From assembly GCA_026994125.1 (NCBI GenBank), contig JALWRJ010000221.1:1-6418 (forward strand): a DNA stretch of 6,418 nucleotides, given 5' to 3'. This document shows, one piece after another, positions 1-5,957 of this stretch (position 1 is its first letter; the number at the start of each line of letters is the position of its first letter). The notes under the pieces were generated by a model. The model did no database searches and was not told where the DNA came from. It saw only the letters and a list, made by a program, of their open reading frames with translations. The position numbers were made by a program, and so were the translations under genes. This stretch comes from Cyclobacteriaceae bacterium (lineage in GTDB: Bacteria; Bacteroidota; Bacteroidia; Cytophagales; Cyclobacteriaceae).

Positions 1-44
1 AGTCACACATAGGCTGAGTAAGCGTAAAGTCAAAAATAGGCTGA
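1..44. repeat. 17-bp direct repeat, two copies, 27-bp period
   Basis: AGTCACACATAGGCTGA at 1-17 recurs as AGTCAAAAATAGGCTGA at 28-44, with 15 of 17 bases identical (the two differences are C to A). The copies are separated by 10 unrelated bases, so the period is 27 bp. The first copy begins at the window edge, so more copies could lie to the left. A third copy is not convincing: only a few bases around 55-61 match. Read on the minus strand, both copies contain a sequence resembling the Bacteroidota -7 promoter element, which may explain why they are conserved. Confidence 0.7.
4..34 (-). promoter_or_regulatory. Second, overlapping leftward promoter-like sequence
   Basis: On the minus strand TTTG (34 to 31) is followed by 19 bases and TATGTGTG (11 to 4), one mismatch from TAnnTTTG. 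Its -33 box is the same TTTG that ends the -7 box of the promoter at 31-61, because both lie in the 27-bp repeat. It may be a weak tandem promoter or only a degenerate by-product of the duplication. Confidence 0.25.
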
Positions 45-61
45 ATTACCTCTTAATCAAA
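31..61 (-). promoter_or_regulatory. Putative Bacteroidota-type promoter reading leftward (perfect consensus)
   Basis: On the minus strand TTTG (61 to 58) is followed by 19 bases and then TATTTTTG (38 to 31), an exact match to the published Bacteroidota pattern of TTTG near -33 and TAnnTTTG near -7. Transcription would start near base 24 and run out of the window to the left, downstream of the antiterminator gene. It could drive the next gene, or supply an internal start for the operon led by the UpxY-like gene. The region is AT-rich, so a chance match is possible. Confidence 0.5.
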
Positions 62-138
62 TCAAAATCAACAAATAAGACACAGCCGTTTAAAGAAAAC
101 ACACAACTTATTAATACTATTCTTAAGTAAGTAACTCG

Positions 139-657
139 TTACAAAGGTTTTAACAAATTATGGTTTATCGACACCATAACCAACTGCCCCAAGCTTTCGA
201 TGGCTACATAAAACTTGGTTTCGTTATAGCGTGTAGTTACTTTACCCACCTGCCCTTTTAATGGGCCGTCCATTACCTGCACGGCTTGTCCGGAGGTTAA
301 TGCTTCTGCTGCTTGTATTTTCAGGGTTAATCCGGTAGTAATAAATCGCTCAATCGTGGCTTTTTCGTTAGCATGAAGCACAGCCGGGCGTCCATTATGC
401 CGTATATTCCAGGCTATACCGGGAATTTTTAAAATATCATGTATTTTGGATTCTACCTCATACACAAAAATATATGAGTTAAACAAAGGCACTTCCAGCT
501 TTTTCTTACGATCGCTCCACTGCCTAATTACTTTGTGCATAGGCAGCCATGCCTCAAAACCAAATTTTTGCAAGGAAGCCAACGTCTTTTTCTCTGCCCG
601 GCTTTTGGTATAAAATACTAGCCATTTCTTTTCCAGTCCTGTTGAGGGGTTGCTCAT
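139..657 (-). CDS. UpxY-family NusG-like transcription antiterminator
   Basis: A NusG paralogue of 172 residues that would bind elongating RNA polymerase in the cytoplasm and help it read through a long operon. Residues 11-105 look like the NGN domain: KWLVFYTKSRAEKK at 11-24, WLP at 37-39, then RQWSDRKKK at 45-53 and PLFNSYIFVY at 57-66, the pattern typical of UpxY/RfaH-like specialised NusG proteins in Bacteroidota. Residues 122-149 carry the KOW motif (GQAVQVMDGPLKGQVGKV). Length fits the family, and no acidic insert typical of housekeeping NusG is seen. Relatives usually sit first in capsule or exopolysaccharide operons and act on them. Here the downstream direction is the left edge, so the target operon would lie outside the window. 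The ATG at 657 gives a natural start 10 residues before the domain. UpxY and LoaP/RfaH cannot be separated fully by eye, but the NusG-like nature is clear. Confidence 0.9.
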   Translation of the reverse strand: MSNPSTGLEKKWLVFYTKSRAEKKTLASLQKFGFEAWLPMHKVIRQWSDRKKKLEVPLFNSYIFVYEVESKIHDILKIPGIAWNIRHNGRPAVLHANEKATIERFITTGLTLKIQAAEALTSGQAVQVMDGPLKGQVGKVTTRYNETKFYVAIESLGQLVMVSINHNLLKPL

Positions 658-667
658 GGGTGCAAAT

Positions 668-699
668 GAAAGCTATTTTAGTTAAAGAGTTTTTGACAA
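668..699 (-). promoter_or_regulatory. Weak candidate promoter for the antiterminator gene
   Basis: On the minus strand TTG (699 to 697) precedes TAGCTTTC (675 to 668) by 21 bases; the latter is one base from TAnnTTTG. The start site would fall only a few bases before the ATG at 657, giving an almost leaderless mRNA. This is the best match in the 126-bp divergent gap but it is imperfect. Confidence 0.2.
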
Positions 700-734
700 T
701 TGGCATAAAAATGCAACCCACATCAGGCAATTCA

Positions 735-765
735 TTGTGCAATAGCTTATTTATCTATACATTAG
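735..765 (+). promoter_or_regulatory. Candidate promoter for the acylase unit
   Basis: TTG at 735-737 is followed by 20 bases and TACATTAG at 758-765, one mismatch from the Bacteroidota -7 consensus TAnnTTTG, with spacing that fits. The transcript would start near 771 and leave a leader of roughly a dozen bases before the ATG at 784. The bases before that ATG are A/T-rich with no Shine-Dalgarno match, as is common in this phylum. Confidence 0.35.
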
Positions 766-783
766 CATCTTAACTATTGTAAA

Positions 784-3198
784 ATGAAAATTTTTAAATT
801 TCTTAGTTCGTTGCTTGTTACAGCAGGTTTACTTTATGCTTTAAGTATAAAACTTGGCAAAACTCCTCCACTAGGCAACTTTTTGTCTCCAACCACCGGT
901 TTTTGGCAAAATGCCGAGCCTCAGGATAGCCGAAAAGTTACTCATTTAGATATAAAAGGGTTACACAAGCAAGTTACCGTAGCTTATGATGAAGCACAGT
1001 TTCCACATATTTTTGCGCAAAACAACCACGACCTCTACTTTGCCCAAGGATACATAACTGCACAGCACAGGTTGTGGCAAATGGAGTTTCAAACGTATGC
1101 AGCAGCCGGTCGGCTGTCCGAAATATTAGGCACAAACCCGGCCGTGCAAGATTACGACCGTACAGCCCGAAGGAAAGGAATGGTGTTTGCCGCTGAAAAT
1201 GCGATAGCTGCCATGCAACAGCAACCCGAATTGATGGAAATAATTAGTGCCTATACCGAAGGAGTAAATGCCTACATTCAGTCATTATCGCAAGCGCAAT
1301 TGCCCTTTGAATACAAATTATTGGGGTACCAACCCGAACCCTGGACGAATCTGAAAATTGCCCTGTTATTAAAATACATGGCCAATAATTTATCATTTGG
1401 CGAAAAAGACCTACAAAACACCAATGCACTTGCGCTTTTTGGACGCGAAACATTTAATTTGCTTTTCCCTGATATTGATACGCCACTTGACCCCATTGTA
1501 AGTAAACCCGGCCAGTGGAATTTTGAGCCCATTCGTAAAGACAGCCTGCCCGGTAACTTGTCAGAGGTGGTCTCTAACCCATTAGTTCCTGAGCCCAACA
1601 TATATAATGGAAGCAATAACTGGGCTGTGGCAGGCAGTAAAACCAAATCGGGCCATGCCATGCTAAGTAACGATCCTCACTTGGGGCTAAACCTGCCCAG
1701 CCTGTGGTTTACCTTGCAGCTTTCGGCCCCCGGAATAAACACCATGGGCGCTTCTTTACCTGGCTCGCCCAATGTAATAATTGGATTTAACGATTCCATT
1801 GCCTGGGGGGTAACCAATGCACAACGCGATTTGGTAGATTGGTATAAAATTACGTTTAAAGACGACAGCCACAACGAATACAAGCTGGATGGACAATGGG
1901 TAAAAACACAAAAAAAAGTAGAAGAAATAAAAATTGCAGGTGCTGAATCAATGTATGATACCGTGCTATATACTCACTTTGGGCCGGTTATGTTCGATGA
2001 TTCTTTCCATGCTTCCTCTGAAAAAAAATACTATGCGCTGCGCTGGATAGCCCACGATCCATCGTTAGAAGCCCTTGCTTTTTACAAGCTTAATAAAGCC
2101 AAAAATTATGCAGACTACATGGATGCCCTTGATGCGTATAGCGCCCCGGCTCAAAATTTCGCCTTTGCTTCGGCTCAAGGCGACATTGCCATGCGCATAC
2201 AAGGCAAGTTTCCCAACAAACGCTTTGAGGAAGGCAAGTTTTTACTCGATGGCAGTACCACTACACACGATTGGACATTTATACCTTTTGAGCACAATGT
2301 AATGTACAAAAACCCCGAGCGAGGGTTTGTTTCCTCGGCCAACCAATACCCGGCCGATACCACTTACCCGTATTACATTACAGCCCGAAGTTATGAGGCC
2401 TACCGCAACAGGCGGATAAACAGCAGATTGCGCAAAATGGACAGCATTGAAGTAAAGGACTTAATGGCACTTCAAAACGATACCTACCAGTTAAAAGCAG
2501 CCGAATCGCTCCCTTATTTTATAGCTGTAGTTGATACCATGCCACTGAATAACGAAGAAAAAGAAGCATTGGAAATATTAAAAAATTGGGATTACTACAA
2601 TGCTATTGAAGCCAATGGCGCTTCGTATTACGAAAATTGGTGGGATACCCTCTACCCAATGGCCTGGGACGAGCTTATTCATAACAAACTGGCACTGGGG
2701 TACCCAACAGCTTATAATACCATTAAGTTACTTAAAGAACACCCCAATTTTAAACTTTTCGATGTGGTTTCTACCCCCCAAAAAGAGAATGCCTACGATG
2801 TAATTTACCAATCGTTTAAAGCCATGGCTATGCAAATGGCCAGCGATTCAACGGCCAAAAAAGGATGGGCTGCGTATAAACAAACCTATGTAAAGCACTT
2901 GTTGCGATTAAAACCACTGGGCAAATACAATATTGCCATTGGAGGCAACCATAATATTGTAAATGCCACCAGCGAAAACCATGGCCCTTCGTGGCGCATG
3001 GTAGTTGAGCTAGACCCCAATGGCGTAAAGGCTTACGGGGTTTACCCCGGTGGACAATCGGGCAACCCCGGCAGCTTGCATTACGATGATATGATAGACG
3101 AATGGGCAGCAGGAACGTATTTCGATTTACATCTACTCCCCTCGGCCCAGGCCACACCTCAAAGCTTTATAACCCAAACCCTTAACCCTAAAAAATAA
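784..3198 (+). CDS. Penicillin acylase family protein (Ntn hydrolase), membrane-anchored or exported
   Basis: An 804-residue precursor of an N-terminal-nucleophile amidase that hydrolyses an acyl-amide bond outside the cytoplasm; the substrate is not known. Residues 5-22 form a hydrophobic signal/anchor segment. The alpha part (about 60-250) has the family pattern DLYFAQGYITAQHRLWQME followed by AGRLSEILG. The beta part starts at Ser277 in GSNNWAVAG; autocatalytic cleavage before it would free the nucleophile. Relative to Ser277 as beta-1, His299 in NDPHL is beta-23, Trp341-Gly-Val-Thr-Asn345 aligns with the oxyanion region around beta-69, and Asp349 and Asp352 match the calcium ligands beta-Asp73 and beta-Asp76 of E. 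coli penicillin G acylase. Asn520 in SSANQ fits the oxyanion Asn (beta-241), and RNRRI at 541-545 fits the following conserved Arg. All key residues are present, so it should be active. His at beta-23 resembles cephalosporin and AHL acylases; penicillin G acylase has Gln. The next gene starts 4 bp after the stop, suggesting co-transcription. Confidence 0.93.
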   Translation: MKIFKFLSSLLVTAGLLYALSIKLGKTPPLGNFLSPTTGFWQNAEPQDSRKVTHLDIKGLHKQVTVAYDEAQFPHIFAQNNHDLYFAQGYITAQHRLWQMEFQTYAAAGRLSEILGTNPAVQDYDRTARRKGMVFAAENAIAAMQQQPELMEIISAYTEGVNAYIQSLSQAQLPFEYKLLGYQPEPWTNLKIALLLKYMANNLSFGEKDLQNTNALALFGRETFNLLFPDIDTPLDPIVSKPGQWNFEPIRKDSLPGNLSEVVSNPLVPEPNIYNGSNNWAVAGSKTKSGHAMLSNDPHLGLNLPSLWFTLQLSAPGINTMGASLPGSPNVIIGFNDSIAWGVTNAQRDLVDWYKITFKDDSHNEYKLDGQWVKTQKKVEEIKIAGAESMYDTVLYTHFGPVMFDDSFHASSEKKYYALRWIAHDPSLEALAFYKLNKAKNYADYMDALDAYSAPAQNFAFASAQGDIAMRIQGKFPNKRFEEGKFLLDGSTTTHDWTFIPFEHNVMYKNPERGFVSSANQYPADTTYPYYITARSYEAYRNRRINSRLRKMDSIEVKDLMALQNDTYQLKAAESLPYFIAVVDTMPLNNEEKEALEILKNWDYYNAIEANGASYYENWWDTLYPMAWDELIHNKLALGYPTAYNTIKLLKEHPNFKLFDVVSTPQKENAYDVIYQSFKAMAMQMASDSTAKKGWAAYKQTYVKHLLRLKPLGKYNIAIGGNHNIVNATSENHGPSWRMVVELDPNGVKAYGVYPGGQSGNPGSLHYDDMIDEWAAGTYFDLHLLPSAQATPQSFITQTLNPKK

Positions 3199-3202
3199 TT
3201 TT

Positions 3203-3580
3203 ATGAAACGATTTATTTTACAGTTTTTGTTAATCCTGTTATTGGGCTTTTTGTCTCAATTTACATTGGGATGGAACGGTGTAGCTACTGCCGCCCTGGT
3301 GGGTGGTATGGTTATTTTCAATAAGGGTTTAGGTTCGTTTGTGGCCGGTTTTTTTGCTATTGGTTTACTTTGGTTTGGGCTCGCCTGGCAATTGGATTCA
3401 GCCAACCAATCACTGCTTAGTGCTAAAGTAATTCAAATTTTAGGACTGGGTTCTTCGCTACAACTTGTATTGCTAACCGGTGTATTAGGTGGTTTGGTAG
3501 GCGGGTTTAGCAGCCTTACCGGCAGTTTGTTTGTAGCACTTTTTAAGAAAGAAAAAAAATCTACTTCGCCTTACCACTAA
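3203..3580 (+). CDS. Small multi-pass membrane protein, unknown function
   Basis: A 125-residue, strongly hydrophobic protein with about four membrane segments at roughly 4-22, 26-40, 44-62 and 76-117 (the last possibly two helices, broken by a Gly-rich stretch GGLVGGFSSLTG at 95-106). It ends in a basic tail (KKEKKS at 115-120), which suggests a cytoplasmic C-terminus. A polar loop with DSANQS (65-70) lies mid-protein. I do not recognise a named family; it resembles short conserved hypothetical membrane proteins of Bacteroidota. The ATG lies 4 bp after the acylase stop with an A/T-rich leader, so it is almost certainly translated from the same mRNA. It might help anchor, export or chaperone the acylase, but nothing in the sequence proves that. 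Confidence 0.8.
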   Translation: MKRFILQFLLILLLGFLSQFTLGWNGVATAALVGGMVIFNKGLGSFVAGFFAIGLLWFGLAWQLDSANQSLLSAKVIQILGLGSSLQLVLLTGVLGGLVGGFSSLTGSLFVALFKKEKKSTSPYH

Positions 3581-3594
3581 GCTATACCAACCTT
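3581..3594. other. 14-bp convergent gap with no clear terminator
   Basis: The stop codons of the plus-strand membrane protein and the minus-strand propeller gene are only 14 bp apart. No GC-rich hairpin with a T-run is visible on either strand. A 5-bp stem (TTTGC/GCAAA at 3606-3619) near the end of the minus-strand gene is too weak to call. Transcripts from the two sides probably overlap at their 3' ends. Confidence 0.5.
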
Positions 3595-4905
3595 TTAAAA
3601 TTTTATTTGCTTTAGCAAAACCTGGCTGCTATCTGCTTGGGTATAAGCCAGTAAAACACCTTGATTATCCGGCAAAAAAGCCATGCGCGGAAAACCTGTT
3701 TTGCGCGAAGGAGACACATTTACAATGGGATGTAAACTTACCACCTTACCTTCGACAATACGTGCAATAGTGATAACTCCTCCTGCACGTTGCTTATCAA
3801 TGTAGCTCAGGTAGTAGTCATGTTTGTTTGCCAGCAAATCAACACGGCCCACATTTACAGTATCTACCACCAAGGGTTCGGTATAGCTAGTGCCACCATT
3901 GGATGAAGTTGCAAATTTTACAGTGGCTATGCCTTGCTTACCCATGGTAAACCAGGCAACCGCATGTTCGTTCATCCGTATGGCTGCCCTGGGCCCGTTA
4001 ACCGGACAGCCCGGTATATGCCACTCATCGGCATACACCAAGCCGGGCGTGCCCGGCTGCTCCCCTTTGTTAAATTGCACACGGGCAATATCTCTAATTT
4101 CTTCAGGCGTGTGGTCACGGTACAAGGCAATAAACGAATTTTTTTCGATTGATAGCATGGTAGTTTGACAACAAGTGCAGGTGTTATCATCCAGTATCAC
4201 CCTATCCTTAATTTGGCCATCAAAGCCAACAAAGGCGGTACGCAAGGTAAACAAAGGAGTTTCATCGGTTGCCATACGCCCATCCAGCCACATAAGTTGA
4301 AAGCCTCCAGTTGCAGGTACAGCAGAAACAAACCCGTGTTCGGTTAAGGTGGAATCGCTGTGCAAACGCTGGGGTTTTGTCCAGGTAACACCTTCGTCCT
4401 CCGATTGCATAACCATAATATCGTACGCAAAAGTATTGGGGTTATTCATCTGTAAAAACCAAGCCAACCAATGCTTACCATTGGTTTGAATACCCGGAAA
4501 ATCAGCCCAATTTACCAATACACCTTTTCCACTTACCAAGGTTTGTGGGGCTGTCCAACGTCCTTGCTTATATAGTGCATAGTGTAAGGAATTTGCGCTG
4601 TCTCCTTTTTGCAGCCAACTTAGCCCTACCTCGTTAGCACTTGTCCTAAAAAAAGACGGTTCACCCGAATGGCTAGCTGCCGGGCTGTCAATATCTATTA
4701 CACTTAGCGGGCGAGTAGGTTCGGTGGGTGTACAGGCAAAACCAGCCAACAAAAGCCCTCCTGCAACCACAATTAGGTTAACAGCACCCATAACGTACTT
4801 TCGATTTAGTAAGGCTCTGGTTAACCTTGGCAGTGCTAACACAGGTTGCCTACCCAGGCAAGTAAATACTGTGGTAATCGCCCCAAAATTTAAAAGGTAT
4901 TTCAT
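3595..4905 (-). CDS. Sialidase-fold beta-propeller lipoprotein with CxCCQT/GCPVNGP cysteine signature
   Basis: A 436-residue exported protein, of the type databases tend to label exo-alpha-sialidase. A hydrophobic segment at 41-57 ends in LAGFAC, so Cys58 is a probable lipid-attachment site. The mature part has one good Asp-box (SEDEGVTW, 168-175) and one degenerate box (SSNGGTSY, 334-341), which point to a BNR/sialidase propeller. No FRIP motif or clear arginine triad is seen, so sialidase activity is doubtful. Most striking are Cys243-Thr-Cys245-Cys246-Gln-Thr, then YRDHTPEEIRDIA (262-274) and GCPVNGP with Cys300 (299-305); from memory this set marks a distinct subfamily found widely in Bacteroidota and Proteobacteria, of unknown role. 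Four cysteines in the mature protein suggest metal binding or redox chemistry. It is the last gene of a four-gene operon, 10 bp after the TlpA-like gene. The ATG at 4905 leaves an odd 38-residue stretch before the signal; Met39 (codon at 4791) is an alternative start but lacks a basic n-region and would open a 124-bp gap. Confidence 0.82.
   Translation of the reverse strand: MKYLLNFGAITTVFTCLGRQPVLALPRLTRALLNRKYVMGAVNLIVVAGGLLLAGFACTPTEPTRPLSVIDIDSPAASHSGEPSFFRTSANEVGLSWLQKGDSANSLHYALYKQGRWTAPQTLVSGKGVLVNWADFPGIQTNGKHWLAWFLQMNNPNTFAYDIMVMQSEDEGVTWTKPQRLHSDSTLTEHGFVSAVPATGGFQLMWLDGRMATDETPLFTLRTAFVGFDGQIKDRVILDDNTCTCCQTTMLSIEKNSFIALYRDHTPEEIRDIARVQFNKGEQPGTPGLVYADEWHIPGCPVNGPRAAIRMNEHAVAWFTMGKQGIATVKFATSSNGGTSYTEPLVVDTVNVGRVDLLANKHDYYLSYIDKQRAGGVITIARIVEGKVVSLHPIVNVSPSRKTGFPRMAFLPDNQGVLLAYTQADSSQVLLKQIKF
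4041..4058. repeat. Perfect 8-bp GC-rich inverted repeat inside the propeller gene
   Basis: AGCCGGGC (4041-4048) and GCCCGGCT (4051-4058) are perfect complements around a GT spacer. On the coding (minus) strand it encodes the symmetric peptide Pro-Gly-Thr-Pro-Gly (284-288) in a loop between the two cysteine motifs. It is much more GC-rich than its surroundings and would form a stable mRNA hairpin. No T-run follows on either strand, so it is not a standard terminator. Confidence 0.6.
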
Positions 4906-4915
4906 AGTAGCTGGG

Positions 4916-5452
4916 TTAGTTAATTTGATATTTGGCCGAAAACTTTTTAATCAGTTCAATATTTTTTTCGTTCGCCCAATCTCGTGCACCAATTTCATTA
5001 AATACTATTTTCCCATTTTCATTAATAATTAAGGTGGTAGGTAAGGCTTTTACATCTAAATCAAATACCGAAGTATTAGAACGCATTAATTCAAAGCTAA
5101 AATGGTGTTTAGCCGCATATTTTAATATTTTTCCGGGCGATTCATCTGATGCTACCACAAAAATTACTTCGGGCAATTGTCTTTGTGCTTCGCTTATCGA
5201 AGGCATTTCCTTAATACACGGCTTACACCAGGTAGCCCAAAAGTTAACAAACACCAGCTTTCCTTTTGTGGTATTCCAATCAAACTTATTCCCTTCCAAA
5301 TCTTCAAAATCAAATTTATCTACCATGGCAAGGGGCTTATCCGGTTGCTTTTCATCAGCTTTATCGTTTGTTTTTTCGTTTTGCTGCCGGCAACCAAAGG
5401 CTATGCCCAGTAGAATGCCGGATAATATCCATGTTTTTTTTAGTTGTATCAT
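4916..5452 (-). CDS. TlpA/ResA-like thioredoxin-fold lipoprotein (thiol-disulfide oxidoreductase)
   Basis: A 178-residue envelope thioredoxin, probably passing electrons to cysteines of exported proteins. Residues 7-20 are a hydrophobic signal ending in IAFGC, so Cys21 is a likely lipid anchor; a charged, Lys/Asp/Glu-rich linker follows (22-40). The thioredoxin domain covers about 45-172: FVNFWATW at 68-75, active site Cys76-Lys-Pro-Cys79, and the cis-proline in ALPTT (Pro138). All redox residues are intact. WCKPC and the short N-terminal beta region with DLEGNKFDW (51-59) fit the AhpC/TSA-Redoxin branch to which TlpA and ResA belong. The ATG follows directly after the stop of the preceding gene (TAAATG, no gap), so translation is probably coupled. 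The next gene downstream encodes a protein with a CxCC cluster, a natural candidate client. A general role in cytochrome c maturation is possible, but no cytochrome gene is visible here. Confidence 0.9.
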   Translation of the reverse strand: MIQLKKTWILSGILLGIAFGCRQQNEKTNDKADEKQPDKPLAMVDKFDFEDLEGNKFDWNTTKGKLVFVNFWATWCKPCIKEMPSISEAQRQLPEVIFVVASDESPGKILKYAAKHHFSFELMRSNTSVFDLDVKALPTTLIINENGKIVFNEIGARDWANEKNIELIKKFSAKYQIN

Positions 5453-5953
5453 TTATTCACTTTTTAGTACAGGTTTTATAGTGTTAATTAATTCTATGCA
5501 ATCTGTTGATTTTTTTCCTATGAATGGATTAGTAGTTTCTTTTTGTACATCCAACCAAACAACTTCTTTGTTATCAAAACTATTAACACATTTAAAAGTA
5601 TAGATGTAAAAATCATTGGTTATATGTTGTTCAATGTACATAGGCATTACCAATCCAAACTGTTCTAAAATAGCCCGTTGGTCATACAACGAAGCAGCTT
5701 TTTCAACCAAGTTACCCATTCGAACCAAAGCCAGGGTTACCCCATCGTTGGCCGGTTGCACGGCTAGCTGCTCACCCATAGTCCGGCATGCCAGGTAATC
5801 ATCGGATTGCAACGCATGCACCATATTTATATAGAGGGTTAGTACCTTATCGCCATAAGCGGGCAATTCGTTAACCCGCACCTTTTCCTCTTCTTGATGG
5901 CCGGTACAGGCAACCCCAAGTATAAGTATTCCTGTCAGTATTTTTTTCAACAT
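5453..5953 (-). CDS. Lipoprotein with a diverged DUF3347-like domain
   Basis: A 166-residue exported protein. Residues 4-15 are hydrophobic and end in GVAC, so Cys16 is a likely lipid-attachment site, followed by HQEEEK (19-24). Residues about 37-160 resemble DUF3347, a domain found alone or fused to CusB-type efflux adaptors in copper and heavy-metal loci: LYINMVHALQSDD near the start (40-52), a helical middle with DQRAILEQF (91-99), then Y118..F120-K-Cys122, VVWLD (131-135), TNPFIG (141-146) and D151-Cys152. As I recall the family, the corresponding text is Y..xCPMA...GA.WLS...I.NPYYG....CG. Both cysteines, the W-L pair and the N-P-F/Y-x-G motif are kept, but the Pro-Met after the first Cys, a likely metal-ligand site, is replaced by Val-Asn. 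The assignment rests on pattern memory, not a profile search. It lies 4 bp after the phosphatase gene and abuts the TlpA-like gene, within one operon. Confidence 0.7.
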   Translation of the reverse strand: MLKKILTGILILGVACTGHQEEEKVRVNELPAYGDKVLTLYINMVHALQSDDYLACRTMGEQLAVQPANDGVTLALVRMGNLVEKAASLYDQRAILEQFGLVMPMYIEQHITNDFYIYTFKCVNSFDNKEVVWLDVQKETTNPFIGKKSTDCIELINTIKPVLKSE

Positions 5954-5957
5954 CTAT

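Noticed and set aside
131..142. Inverted repeat GTAAC-TC-GTTAC at the antiterminator stop codon
   Set aside because: Five base pairs with a two-base centre is too short for a stable hairpin and no T-run follows; likely chance.
693..721. TTGACA at 693-698 as a sigma70-type -35 box on the plus strand
   Set aside because: No TATAAT-like sequence follows at the right distance, and the Bacteroidota-type match at 735-765 fits better.
1278..1661. Minus-strand open frame of 127 codons inside the acylase
   Set aside because: It lies opposite the conserved catalytic region of the acylase and has no family pattern of its own.
3606..3619. Hairpin TTTGC-TTTA-GCAAA near the convergent gap as a terminator
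   Set aside because: Stem of only five mostly A/T pairs, inside the coding end of the minus-strand gene and without a proper T-run.
3595..4905. Calling the propeller a true exo-alpha-sialidase
   Set aside because: Only Asp-box/propeller features are seen; FRIP and the arginine triad are not evident, and the conserved residues are the Cys motifs.
4932..5603. Long plus-strand open frame of 223 codons across the TlpA-like and DUF3347-like genes
   Set aside because: It is antisense to two genes with clear domain motifs, has no recognisable domain, and spans their junction; it is a frame shadow.
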